Shown here in pieces: positions 33,603 through 46,290 of a stretch of 64,000 nucleotides of DNA. A program made the translations under genes and the position numbers. Where the stretch lies: positions 6,458,941 through 6,522,940 of the forward strand of contig JASFXZ010000028.1 of the NCBI GenBank assembly GCA_032209605.1. The letters run 5' to 3'. Position 1 is the stretch's first letter, and each line of letters begins with the position of its first letter. The DNA is from Mactromeris polynyma (taxonomy: Eukaryota; Mollusca; Bivalvia; Venerida; Mactridae). The notes beneath the pieces are model-generated. The model was not told the DNA's origin. It did no database searches and saw nothing but the letters and a program-made list of their open reading frames with translations.

Positions 33603-34989
33603 ATATGTATGAATATATATTTTGTAAATGTCATAACTTACAAGCAGCAAACACATTTGCGGAAAAGTATCATTTTAAAAGTGATGGATTTTGCGTCTGA
33701 GAAAGGTGATTCCCTAAAACAATTCTCATCGCATCCGCGGCCCCAATGCTCAATACCTTCCTACTCGCCGGAGACAAGGGGTTTATCTTTTTTTTTTATT
33801 TTGTGCTTTTTTTATTAAACGTATCCATGTTATGTCTCAACATAGTTTTAAAACAAAAAAAGAAAAGCAAGAAAGCAAATATGAAGTGTATTCATTGATT
33901 TGGAAACAAAATGTGTATTTGGTTGATGTTTTCAAGGGATATAGACAAAATATGTGTAGAAGGTAACATGTAGATAGCGCCTTGATTAATAGAAAAGGTT
34001 TCCAGGTTTGACAAGTACATTTATATATATGCGAGCACTGTTATACACTGTTACCCTAGACTGAAAGCTATAATTTTGTATTTTATTCTTATTACTTATA
34101 CTACATATTAACAAGAAAACAACACTATTAACTGCATGGAATTAATACATTGCAACAAAAACATAGTAACACTTCAAATGACTTAATAATTATACACTTT
34201 ATCTTAAAATTCTAATCAGGCGAATATCATCATTTTAACTCAACATTGTGTCAAGATCGGGTCAAATAGGTGTTTTTGATTATGTAAATGATTGTGCATA
34301 TAGTTTCTAAGCCCGGCATTAACTGGCTACACATTTAGAATATTCGAAAGCGTAGCGTACAGTCGGAAATTCCAACGAAACCCTTTTATCATCGAAAATG
34401 TTATCAAACCAACCTGCGATTGGATAGAACACGAAGCAATATACTCCAGGGTTGGAACCACCATTATCACAACAGTATATATATGACAGCAGGCAAAAAT
34501 TAGGGATAATCAATATCACAAATGCAATCCACTGCATGGCATTGACAGATCTAAATAAAGAAACATTTAATTAAATGAACGCTATACATGTATAAATCAA
34601 TGTACAGTACTTGTAACTGTGTAGGTACTGTTATTCGGCGCAGCCGTACTAACATGGCTTTGCTATTTGCATACCAGTGTTATGTATGTTCTATGTGTGA
34701 CTCAATGCACTACGGAGTCATTTTTATCCAATTTCCTTCCCATTGATTTCCCCTTGCAGGTATAGGAGAGAGAAATAGGAGTTGTAATCGAGGACCAGCA
34801 ATCGTTACATCTTATATATATTATATATAGTGTACAACAAATATTAACATTAAGTTTGCACAAATTTGCCTGATTCTAATTCTCCATCTTTTTTAAGATA
34901 TTTCGTGTTATTCCTTTTTCATGTAATCATGGGGCTCGGATTTGATAACCCTTTTCTATTTACAGCTGCCCGTTTGGCGCATGCGTTAA

Positions 34990-35825
34990 TATTTGAGTTT
35001 TTTTGCTCTTTTAAGGTTTTTGCACTTTTGAGGTTTTTGCTCTTTGAGTTTTTTTGCCCTTTGATGCATTTTATGAGATAATATTTTTTGGAGCAATTTG
35101 CTCTTTGCAGGGGAGACAAACGCTACAAAAACTCAATTGTTTTTATTACTGCTTTGTCCGGCAATCACGTGAGTGGAAAATTATTTTTTTAATTCATATT
35201 GGAGTCTCAAAGAATTTAAACTTCAAGTGTACTAAACAATATGACTGTTAGGATAACTTTAGTACTATCATATTTCACATTTTATCAACATGTTTATCAA
35301 TTCGGTTACCTGTGAGTGTAAGTGATGTCACGAGGTGAGTAGATGAATAATATGGTTATTTTGCTAAATTTTAAGCGTTTTGACGAGTAATAAGATCTGG
35401 TAAGCTAATTGTTCGACGCATTAAATGAAAAAAAAAGATGGAATGTGTCTTTTAGAAAAGAGCCAAAAAACTCAAAAGTGCCAAAAACCTCAAAAGTGCC
35501 AAAACTTCAAAAGTGCAAAAAAATTCAAAAGGGCAAAAAAAATCAAAAGAGCCAAAAACCTCAAAAGGGCAAAATAACTCAAAAGAGCCAAAAACCTCAA
35601 AAGTGCCAAAAACCTCAAAAGTGCAAAAAAACTCAAAAGTGCCAAAAACCTCAAAAGGGCAAAAAACCTCAAAAAGCCAAAAATCTCAAAAGTGCAAAAA
35701 AACTCAAAAGAGCCAAAAACCTCAAAAGGGCAAAAAAAAACTCAAAAGGGCAAAAAAAAACAAAAGAGCCTTAAAACCTCAAAAGGGCAAAAAAAATCAA
35801 AAGAGGTCCCCCCCAGTTTACTTAC
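34990..35825. mobile_element. Foldback-like insertion with repeat-array arms
   Basis: Relative to unit 1, which continues from GCGCATGCGTTA into its own sequence and then CGTAACAATATTTCGGAATC, unit 2 contains about 830 extra bases. The left arm (about 34998-35065) consists of units like TTTTTGCACTTTTGAGG. The right arm (about 35460-35812) consists of about 19 units of CCAAAAACCTCAAAAGTG, the reverse complement. The centre (35066-35459) is non-repetitive. Inverted arms made of tandem short repeats are the hallmark of Foldback-type elements. Confidence 0.6.
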
Positions 35826-37544
35826 TCGAGTCGTAACAATATTTCGGAATCAGATTCTGACCATTAATTTGCCACACGAATACTGTAGCATATTCTACAC
35901 ACCCATGATAAATATTTTTGTAGTCACTGTAAACCTCTTTGTTATGTTTTTTAAACAATTCAATCCGTTCGTGATCCCGTATTGTTAAGAACATTTTCGA
36001 ACTGTCCGAGATGTTGCTATTAAAGGTAAAGTTTTTGGTCGCGGCAGAAGGAAACATGTGTGTCGATCAAGTATGGGATGTAATTCTCACAATCAAACCG
36101 CGCAGAATGGAGATGTCAAATTGCAACAGGCATACATAAACTGACAACCATATCGGATTTCGTATAAAATGGAAAACGATCATCTAAAAGCATGCTAATC
36201 ACTCGTCTCGATACATATGGCTTTCTGTAACACGGAAGGAAATGGTCGCGAATACGTGAAGTCTATGGACAGAGCCAGAGTCTTCAAACTAAGATTATAT
36301 TGAATGCCAGCTTAATTACGAAATGTTTGATTGCTGTATTGTGGTGTAATGCAGGCCAACGACAAACGTAATGCAATAGCTTCGATATAGGAGGAAGGGA
36401 TTCAGATTAGGAGTAGGAATCAACCAACAATACTCATGTATATGTTTGTATATTCACTTATTATTAAAAGTTATTGTTTTGTACGCACATGATCAACAAT
36501 CCATATACATATCTCACCTTTCGATTATATTCCTATTCTGCTTTGTTTATTTCACTGTTCCAAAAAAGGACACTAAAATGTTGTCATAGCAGTGACAACA
36601 CTAGGAACTTACCACTGAGTCCATATGGCATTGGGCCATAACAAGTTGAGCTCTTACAGCATGCAGGATTGTCATTGACCGCATCACAAGACGTCGCAAT
36701 GACCCAGTTTTTACCATACAGTCCACATCCTTGTAGTAAAACAGGGCAAAGAGTTAACGCAAGGGGTAAATAATCACATCCTCCCATTGTATTGATGTTT
36801 CACCTCACCTGGAGATAGTAACAATACTTAAACTATTGCTAGGGTTAAACTATAGTATTGTACATATACATTCGTGTATTTCGATCTACAGTTTCGTGTA
36901 TAGACGTACAGTTTGTAGTTGTACACATCTATATACAATGTAGATCTACATTTGCGTATATATATATCTAGAGTCTCGTGTACATACATTTAAAATGTCC
37001 GTGATTCAGTCAATAACTGCAAGATTTGCAATTCGACTGTTGGAATATATCAAAATATATCGTATCCATTATATAAGTTTGAGATTAACTGATTATAAGT
37101 TTGTGCACCTTGAATACGGATGTTATAAGTTAAAGTACGGCTCCAAGACATTTCAGCCGCTAGACATTTCGACCCCACGACACATCGACCCCTAAGACTT
37201 CTCGACCCCTGATTTGTATAAGACGTTTCAAAACTGATTTATAAATATATATATAAAAACTGCCAGATATGAAAATTTAAGTATATCTGATCGTAAATGT
37301 CCCTTCTATGGTGAATTTTAGACAGAAATTCATGTTTTGTTTCATTGCAACTTATATAGTTATACGCACGCCCCTTGTATATATTGACTTGCTAATTGAA
37401 GAGGTGCGAACATGCTCGGATTTATAATTCATACAATATGATTGATCTGATAATCCAATACATTTCATTGTAGTTATTTTCTGAACAATGAACATTGTTA
37501 ATTTTGTTCAACAAACAACAACTCATTAAAAAGGCTATTATAAT

Positions 37545-38150
37545 TATCTGTTACAAACACTAAATGTGCTAAATGTGACGATCAATTAATTGTATAATAA
37601 ACCTTAAATAATAAGACCACCATTGCGACCCTTGAAAACTGGTCTTCTTATTGTGATGATCTTAATATTGAGGTTAAATAAAGAGCAAAACAGTGAAAAT
37701 GGACTTGAAAATTGTGGTCTGCATTTTGAGGTGGTCTTATTATTGAGATGATCTTTAGGTGAGGTTTTACTGTATATTTAATTTCAGTCACATAATACAC
37801 TATTATATAAAGTAGGGGTTGTCCCACAGGTAGGGGTCGAAGTGTCTTTAATTACATGTATGACTATCTGTTACAAACACTCAATGTGCTAGATGTGACG
37901 ATCAATTAATTGTACAGTAAAACCTCAATAATAAGACCAGCTTTAGGCCACTTGAAAACTGGTCTTCTTATTGAGATGGTCTTAATACTGTGGTTGAATA
38001 AAGAGCAAAACAGTGAAAATGGACTTGAAAATTGTGGTATTAATTTTGAGGTGGTCTTTAGGTGAGGTTTTATTGTATATTTAATTTCAGTTACATCATA
38101 CACTATTATATAAAGTAGGGGTTGAAACGTCCAACTGGTAGGGGTCGAAG
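37545..38150. repeat. ~320-bp tandem duplication carrying two pogo-like MITEs
   Basis: ATCTGTTACAAACACT recurs 320 bp apart (37545 and 37865), and each unit contains a MITE with AAGACCACC / GGTGGTCTT inverted ends and a terminal GAGGTTTTACTGTATA. The left MITE has lost its outer CAGT end (GTATAATAAACCTTAAATAA), while the right one keeps TACAGTAAAACCTC. Confidence 0.7.
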
Positions 38151-39009
38151 TGTCTTGAAATCAGGGGTCGAAATGTCTACAGGTTGAAAAGTCATGATAC
38201 CGTATGTATAAGATCAACTGTAATAAATTAAACAAGTCTCCCTAGCTGAAATATTACAGCGAAACCTCAATAATAAGACCACCATTGGTTAATTATCATC
38301 ATTATTATTAACACTGGCCTTGTTTGATGCTTCAATTGATTAAACATTAAGACAGTTTTATACTTATTTTATGCTAATAAATAAAATAAAATGTTTGACT
38401 AGCAAGCAATTTATTAGTGGTTTAATTAACAAGTTAAAATAAAAATTAGTAAGATATATGTTTGCAACATTAGAGGAGTACCCTTACTCGCAAAGTTTCT
38501 AACATTACGTTGCTTTGTCTTAAGTTCTAACGACAGCAACAACAACTATGGAACCAAGTACATTGAATTGTATTGAACAACATACTGATGGGTAAAAACA
38601 TGACTAAAAACAAAACTTCCACAAAACAACTAACCCACGGTTAAGACAATCCAAATTTATACTAAGAGAGTGTTTTGCATTACAATATTGATAAGATATA
38701 TATAGGTATCAAGGATTCAAAACATTTCAATGCAACCACTGTATGCATTAGTTGAATTCTTCGTATTTAAAGGATCATAATTATATTGTTGTCATCATAA
38801 TTATGATGACTTGATGGTTGTCATAATTAAATTGAACTTTCACCGTCATATGATTGTGACGAACTTAGGTAAACATAATCATGAATAGATTAAACTATGG
38901 GAGTAAATCATAAAAAAACACAATATTTTTGTATCTATTAGAAAAAAAGGTCTAGACACATTGTAATCATGCACCACGGAATCCAAAATCTGGATTTATG
39001 TGTAAAAAA

Positions 39010-40271
39010 TAGGGATGTCAACGAATAGCAAATCAGGTATTCGAATATTTGATCAGCCTTTCGAACGAATATTCGATTATTCGATCGTCACTTAGACAGA
39101 TTTAAAAACAAATCATAATTCCTTACGTGCTGCGTGTATTCTACTTTCGTTTTCACCGGAAGTTAAGACTATGACGAATAACGTTATTGCAGTAAATAGA
39201 TCATCATCTGAATGGCAATATTCGTGTTTATGAACATCTGTGTCGAGACAAAACTCATTTGTCTTCGTGTGGAGTTGAGTGTGTTTACTATCGCCACCTT
39301 TTGTTGTATTTGCGTTTATTTATCGTCGCCAACGGTTTCCCATATGGGCGACGTCTCCAGAAGAATGTTAGTCATTTAGGATTTTTGGAGGATAGTGCTT
39401 GATACAGGTGATGCCCCAGTTCCAGAAGCACCTCTGGTTCTTTTACCTGCTCGATGTAAAGCATCATACACGGGACCTCGGTTTTTAAAGTCTCGCCCGA
39501 AAGACTGTTAGCGCAGTCAATGATGGAGCGGGGAATCGAACCTGCGATCCCTTGATTACTAGTCGAGCACGTTACCACTGGACTACGAATCCGCTACATC
39601 TTGTCACCGAGAAGTTGCTTTCTAACTATATGCATCGCCACGCTTATTTTGAATAGTGAGTACTTAATTAAAAATAGAACCAAACAAAATGCATTTACTC
39701 GTTGTAACAGTCAATTTGATTGGATGATACGATCTACGTGAACAATAAGTATAGGCATTTTTTCGGCATGTTTCTTTTCTCAATCCCAGCTTTGAATTTC
39801 CTTAATTAAAAAGCGAGTCATTAACTCAAGTCCCTGTCGGTGGTTTTAACTGCTCTACTTTTTTTTACATCTTTCGTCAATAACAAAATTACCGACGATT
39901 AGACAAATATTTTCTTCTATTTGACAGTATGGACTATCAAATGGTTACAAACGGTCAGTAATTAACGGATTATCGAAAAAGACAAACCGTCATCACCCCA
40001 ACGATATACAATTATATTAGCCCCCCCTCCACCCCCCCCCCCCCCAATATACACAATGCCACGTTTGCAAGCGCGAATATTTCTACAACAACAACAACAA
40101 CCTTTATTACTCTCTTACACAAATCGGAGACGGCAAATAAATCAAAACAAACAATTTTCATTTTCTCATCAAGTTTTTATCAAGTATATTTTTCCGAATA
40201 TTCGAATATTGAAACAGAATTGGAATATTCGAAGTTATGAACGAATATTCGAATAATCGCTGAAATCCCTA
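39010..40271. mobile_element. hAT-like non-autonomous element
   Basis: The ends are TAGGGATGTCAACGAATA at 39010 and, reverse-complemented, TAGGGATTTCAGCGATTA at 40271, followed on both sides by repeated ATTCGAATATTCG phrases. The flanks GTAAAAAA (39002-39009) and GTAAAAAT (40272-40279) are an 8-bp target duplication with one mismatch, as for hAT elements. No transposase is present. The interior holds a nested SINE, a C-rich run (40020-40046) and (CAA)n. Confidence 0.75.
39310..39592 (-). repeat. tRNA-derived SINE nested in the hAT-like element
   Basis: The tRNA-like head on the - strand (39592-39523) has GTAGTCCAGTGG and GGTTCGATTCC. The body contains AACAGTCTTTCGGGCGAGAC and ACCGAGGTCCCGTGTATGATG, a conserved-looking central domain. 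A headless relative on the + strand is at 60938-61140. Confidence 0.7.
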
Positions 40272-40636
40272 GTAAAAATGAACGAGTGTTTTAGTAATCA
40301 TTTTAAAATAAGGGATACAACATCATGATCAACCCATTGCAAGAAATATATTGCATTCCCTATGAGATTAAAGTCATTAAAAAGGTTCATTATATAGTTA
40401 CAATTCAATCAATACAAAATCTTGGCGGTCGAAATCGGAAGTAAATTAAGTTGTCTACGAATTATTTGAATATCTTAAATGCATATTCCTTCTGACCAGT
40501 AAACATTCAGAACTGAAAGGTATTTGATATAATCTGTTGCAGTATTTTTGAGATTTGCAAATACAACAATTCTGCTCACTAATAACTTTGATAACAAATC
40601 TATAATTAATTGAACGTTGTTGACTTAATAACTTAC

Positions 40637-40780
40637 CTGTTCAATTGGTTTGTCCCTCTTCGAAATGAAAACTCACAACGACTTCTTCGTAACGTAAAGA
40701 TGCGCATGCGCGTATTGGACACCACCTTCCAGTGAATATCTTACATTTGCCCTCCCGTTTAAAAACGCGCATGCGCGTAT
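40637..40780 (-). promoter_or_regulatory. Predicted promoter and 5' untranslated exon, copy B
   Basis: Counterpart of 19350-19500: donor GAACAG|GTAAGT after 40637 and two perfect GCGCATGCGC palindromes (40702-40711, 40767-40776). The matching acceptor CTATCTCCAG lies just upstream of the exon containing the ATG at 36787. Confidence 0.5.
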
Positions 40781-43700
40781 AATGCATGTTTAACTTGGGG
40801 CACTGAACTTGGTTCAAATGCATCTGTTTGAATCGTCCGATCGACTTTTAAAATTGGAGTTATTCATGCAATTTTCGTTATTTCGTGTCACAACTGGTGA
40901 CAGCGGTTACCTGAAACTGCGGTGTTATGCTTAGATGCTTTCTTGTACTTCCTGGTTGGAGGATGTTTAACCTCACCAATAACCCGGATGTTTACGCTTA
41001 GATTAGATTTGTACGAGATATACATGTAACATAAAGCTATAGAAACGACAACTATACAGCCATAATATGCACATGATAATCAAAGATCTACTAGGATAAA
41101 CATATTTGAGTTATGGTCATACAAATTATTTATTGTCGTGTGTGTATTAATATTATTGTTTCAGAATGTTTGCATTAATTAAGGTATATGATATTGATTA
41201 AATTATTGTTGTAACTAAGCAACACTCAATGGGAGAAACTTCCCGAACGTAAAATAAGTGCTGTCCGATCCAAAAAACTTCCTGAACTGGAAATCAGAGT
41301 CGTCATTTTGTTTGTTTTGCTTCATCATTTGAAAGTATGGCTTCTAATTAGGGATGTTGCTAATTTCCTTTCAATTTTGCATGGACTTTTCCACCACATT
41401 TAATAAAAACTAGACACTTGTTTAAAAAATATCACAGTGAAAATTGCAAGTTAGTTGTCATCTGGACAGTTATCTAGAACCATAAAAGTGACAATGGCGC
41501 GAGGACTGGTGGGTAGCCAGGAAGCTGACATCGATAGTTATTAACTATAGAAGTTGTAAGTACACAAAATGTTTAAAATAAATAAGTTTAAACTCTTTTT
41601 CCATACCTGTAGTCGCAACGAGTATGCATACATAATGAAGTGTTTATTATCATATACATGCCCATATATTTCTTACAGGGGATAATTGAAATACATACCT
41701 GCGGGCAAACTACTTTATCACATAACGTACGGCGCGGGAGTGATTATAACATTTGCATTATTTCTCGTAATACAATAGGGCCTAGTGGATTATTTATGCA
41801 ATCTAGGCCGCCGCATCACATAATTTGTTCATTTGTTTACCTAAACAAACATGAAAATTATACTTTATCTTGAGTTAAAACTTCAATAAATATGCATTAT
41901 CACAGAAAACATTTATAATGTATTTCTCTGCATTTGTCTGAAAGGACGTTCGTATTATTATAAAATTAACTTCCAGTTGTTTAAAAAGCGGGTGATTTTT
42001 ACTACTTTTGTCTGTTGGTAATATGATTGAACAAACTTGTTTTAAACGGTTACACATTGCAATGGTTCTTTTTAATAATGTTTTAGACTATGTTACAACA
42101 ATACAGTATGAACCCCGTTAACAAATGTTATGTTCAGATGAGCCAGATACATCTTTATAATAAAAATAATAAAATAAACATGGCCGACGTCCACGTATCG
42201 GTCTGCGACAAATATACATGTAGAGCATTTTGCAATTTTAAGTAGAAGTTGATCGGAATTCAAATTTGATGGTCGTGCACAGTATGTCTGGAGGTATCAA
42301 CGCTTTCTTGGCTGATTCTGTTCATCATAGTCCACATGCTCATGCAAGACATCATCCGTATGAGTGAGGATGATTGAGAGCGACAGCGACTCACATTTTA
42401 TATACCATTGTGTCAACGATAGATCGTCGTTTTAATTTACAATTAAACTCGCATTATATTATTTTGACCGACTCGTGTAATATATTCAATAAAACGTGAA
42501 CACTCATGTTATATCCTACATATGTCCGTGTAACAGTATATGCGTCACATTTTAATGGTGTCATTTCTGTAATTAATCTTTCTTGTGACATTGTGCAGTC
42601 AACCTTTAAATAGTAATACTTTGAATATGAAGACATTGATTATTCAACATAATCTTCACATAGTGGAAACAAAATCTTCAAATGTACGCAGTCAGATCTT
42701 CTGAACGCAAAACGAGTATACGAGCAAATGGGGATGTGGCACTGTCGTGTACCATGCAAATACGCTCATACATGTGTTAATTAACAAATAATAAAATGAA
42801 TATCTATCAGGAGTAATTTTGGGGAAACCACGTGGCTTGTGACGTCATTTTTGCTGCAGCAAAATACCGAATTTGTCAACAATCGGAACTTACCATCGGA
42901 AGTAACTTTCTGATTTCTGTACGGATTTTGATGACATACAGCGCAATTCTGTGCACCTTATCTAGATATCCTTTATACACTGCCTCAATGTATAAAACAG
43001 AACTTTCGTGTTTTCAAACTCTTGGAGAAAGCTTTGCTGGTGAAGGTATCTGACGCGTGCGTATTTTCTTTATGCTGTTTTTACATAATTTAATAGTTAA
43101 TGTTTATTCATTGCCTCTATAACCGTGAATGTTTAATTGTCATTTCATCGAAAATGAAGCTTCCATCTTCGCACATTTTAGCAGATAATTGCGCATTGGA
43201 GTCACATGTCTGATGATAGAGGCTGAGTATTCAACAAAGGGACAGCACTTGGTTGGACTGGTTTGTGGACTTGACTGTGTCCAACTTTATGTCACACTGA
43301 TAATAATATTATCATTTTCACAACTTTATAGTTTGTTTACTTAACAACTTATAATTATATTGAATACAACGTCTGACATTGGTTAGATGTCAGACATTTC
43401 CAATCCACACTTGTGTTTATGTCTTTACTGTGACATAAACGAACTGCATTGACAGGGAAACACACATTTTGATCAAGGTACTCTAGCGTCAGTAAAGTGT
43501 CATCACTTACTTCCTGTAAGAGCTTATACGAGCGGGTCCTGACCGTATATTTTTACAAGAGTGCATGTTTGGTGTAGCTGAAGCTTTAGTACTACTCGTG
43601 ACAAGTTTTATATCTAGTCCAACAACCTTCTCTAATTGTTGAATTCAAAACACGAACTAACAAACCATCTTAATTATATAGACTTTCTTGAAACAGCTTT

Positions 43701-44159
43701 CACTACTTCACGCCTGTTTTGCATAGGTCATATAAAATATATATGTATTCGTTCAGTTTATTGCCTTGGTCCCCCTTGCTTTATTTGTCTTATGTCAATG
43801 ACAAAATAAACAACACAAGGGACGCAACTCTAGTGTCGTTACATTTATTGATAGAAGTGGTTGTGTCCCTTTCGTCATTGGAGAAAGCGAAACGATATTT
43901 TAAGAGTAAATTGTGTACAAGAAACAATGATTATTACGTACATGTAAAATAGATTATTTGAATTGCTAGAATTTTGTAGAACAATTGCAATATTTATAAA
44001 CAAAGACAAGTAAGAATTATATGCAAGATTAGTGTTATATCATGAACGCTTTGTTATGTGTTATATTCGACTACAATAATTTTAAATGCTTCTGAATTTT
44101 AAATTAATAATTTGTGTCATGTGTCAGAGTATGCATTCTAAAAAATATAATAAAAAATT

Positions 44160-44315
44160 CCACCTGCGTTCAGTAAAGGTGTTTGCGGCTAACGTTTCGT
44201 AGCTTTTGTAATTTGGTTCCCCGTGTGCAGTGAATTCGATACTGTGAGACAGGGATACAAAACAAAACAGTTTCGTAACGTGAGCAACTGTTATCCGTAA
44301 CTGAACGGGACGTCA
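44160..44315. mobile_element. Small MITE, unit 2 copy
   Basis: Orthologous to 22799-22947. The left end CACCTGCGTTCAGTA is intact, but the right end has gained bases (GAACGGGACGTCAGGTA). Confidence 0.55.
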
Positions 44316-45059
44316 GGTACGAGTAAGAAGGGGAAAGTAAGAACATACGAGTACACTATTTTAACATATGTATTAACTTTATTTAACAATATAAATGGCG
44401 ACAATGTGAGGAAGCTGACATTGATATACTGTAGTAACATCCCCAACATTACTTCAACCATTCGGCGAAGAGTATCTCCCTTGTCAAGTTCAAAATTACT
44501 CTCGATATTGCGATCGTGTCCCTCTGTCCATATAACTAAGAGATTATTGGAATGTATATAGGTGTGGACACACACTGGTCTGTCTGCATATGAATAAATA
44601 AGCAGATGGACTCGTTTCTCCACACCCCTTGACATGTTCTTATAAATCTGCCACATGTTAGTTTCACAAACATTTATGTTTTGTGCACAGTGAATTATAC
44701 AATCTCCATTGTCACATACATTACAGTATTAGTTAATTATTATGTATACTTTCCACAGTCCTGCTTCAAACAGGCAGCTAAGGCAAAAGCAATGTATGTA
44801 TAACACCAGATATCCGTCCCGGTGACATTGGGTTAAACGAATTCATGCAGACTGAACTCAGTATTCTAGTGGAAATGTTGGGGTCTATTGACGAGTCATG
44901 TTTTGTCCATGCATGTATGTTTAAGGTCCTTATCATTTGGCACCGTTAAGAAATATATGACTCAACCACCAGGCTGACTGTATTACCGATTACAACACTG
45001 CAGCTCACAGCTGGCGTCAAGCGATTTATTCTCTTTTCACATAGGTTCCTATATGTCAG

Positions 45060-46290
45060 AAATAGACCACTGGAGGCTGTATGGAAGTTACTCTTTGATC
45101 ACTGCTGGAGGCTGTATGTAAGCTACTCTTTGATCACTACTGGAGGCTGTATGGAAGCTACTCTTTGATCACTGCTGGAGGCTGTATGTAAGCTACTCTT
45201 TGATCACTGCTGGAGGTTGTATGGAAGCTACTCTTTGATCACTGCTGGAGGCTGTATGGAAGCTACTCTTTGATCACTCCAGGAGACTGTATGGAAGCTA
45301 CTCTTTAATCACTGCTGGAGGCTGTATGGAAGCTACTCTTTGATCACTCCAGGAGACTGTATGGAAGCTACTCTTTGATCACTGCTGGAGGCTGTATGTA
45401 AGCTACTCTTTGATCACTGCTGGAGGCTGTATGGAAGCTACTCTTTGATCACTGCTGGAGGCTGTATGTAAGCTACTCTTTGATCACTGCTGGAGGCTGT
45501 ATGTAAGCTACTCTTTGATCACTGCTGGAGGATGTATGTAAGCTACTCTTTGATCACTGCTGGAGGCTGTATGGAAGCTACTCTTTGATCACTGCTGGAG
45601 GTTGTATGGAAGCTACTCTTTGATCACTCCAGGAGGTTGTATGGAAGCTACTCTTTGATCACTGCTGGAGGCTGTATGGAAGCTACTCTTTGATCACTGC
45701 TGGCGGCTGCATCGAAGCTACTCTTTGATCACTCCAGGAGGCTGTATGGAAGCTACTCTTTGATCACTGCTGGAGGTTGTATGGAAGCTACTCTTTGATC
45801 ACTCCAGGAGACTGTATGGAAGCTACTCTTTGATCACTGCTGGAGGTTGTATGGAAGCTACTCTTTGATCACTCCAGGAGACTGTATGGAAGCTACTCTT
45901 TGATCACTGCTGGAGGTTGTATGGAAGCTACTCTTTGATCACTGCTGGAGGCTGCATGGAAGCTACTCTTTGATCACTGCTGGAGGTTGTATGGAAGCTA
46001 CTCTTTGATCACTCCAGGAGGCTGTATGGAAGCTACTCTTTGATCACTGCTGGAGGTTGTATGGAAGCTACTCTTTGATCACTCCAGGAGACTGTATGGA
46101 AGCTACTCTTTGATCACTCCGGGAGACTGTATGGAAGCTACTCTTTGATAACTCAAGGAGGCTGTATGGAAACTACTCTTTGATCACTGCTGGAGGCTGT
46201 ATGGAAACTACTCTTTGATCACTGCTGGAGGCTGTATGGAAACTACTCTTTGATCACTGCTGGAGGCTGTATGGAAGCTACTCTGTTTGT
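45060..46290. repeat. 35-bp minisatellite of about 35 units
   Basis: The consensus contains GGCTGTATGGAAGCTACTCT and TTGATCACTGCTGGA. Two main unit types are interleaved, one with CACTGCTGGAGG and one with CACTCCAGGAGA; a GTATGTAAGC variant clusters near the left. It lies just outside the segmental duplication and downstream of PRDM14. Confidence 0.93.

Larger units (their letters stand above)
25203..33770. mobile_element. Insertion absent from unit 1: TIR-like element carrying a nested Ngaro
   Basis: Unit 1 reads directly from CGTTATCA to GACAAGGGGTTTATC, while unit 2 has 8.57 kb between these phrases. Outside the Ngaro boundaries, 25203-25818 and 33603-33770 remain. Their outer ends are imperfectly inverted: GCGCGTAGGAGC with GGAGCCGCGGTTGCG at the left, and the reverse complement GCGAGTAGGAAG with GGGGCCGCGGATGCG at the right. 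This suggests a host transposon of about 780 bp into which the Ngaro inserted. No clear target duplication was seen. Confidence 0.5.
24703..36787 (-). pseudogene. Claudin/PMP22-like gene, copy B (exon 2 frame broken)
   Basis: The same three-exon layout as copy A: 36787-36613 (start ATG, phase 1 end, loop motifs NWVIATS and ACCKS), 34550-34414 (MQWIAFVILIIPNFC) and 24920-24703 (GLLSCIGCGIF, DSFNLCLASGVYV, a complete fourth helix, an Arg/Glu-rich tail ending GGV and stop TAA). At the 5' end of exon 2, ATCTGTCAATGCC replaces the longer start in copy A. The loss of 10 nt shifts the frame and leads quickly to a stop if the conserved acceptor is used. Exon 3, by contrast, is better preserved than in copy A. 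The exon 2-exon 3 intron grew to about 9.5 kb through nested transposons. It could be a recent pseudogene, or functional through an alternative acceptor not seen here. Confidence 0.6.
24121..44637. repeat. Segmental duplication, unit 2 (expanded by insertions)
   Basis: Collinear with 11359-23244, but interrupted by a ~8.57-kb insertion (25203-33770), a foldback-like element (about 34990-35825), duplicated pogo-like MITEs (37545-38150) and a hAT-like element (39010-40271). Comparison with unit 1 gives the empty-site sequence for several of these. Confidence 0.88.

Noticed and set aside
35409..35836. Lys/Gln/Pro-rich repeat protein
   Set aside because: It is the right arm of the foldback-like element, a low-complexity 18-bp array.
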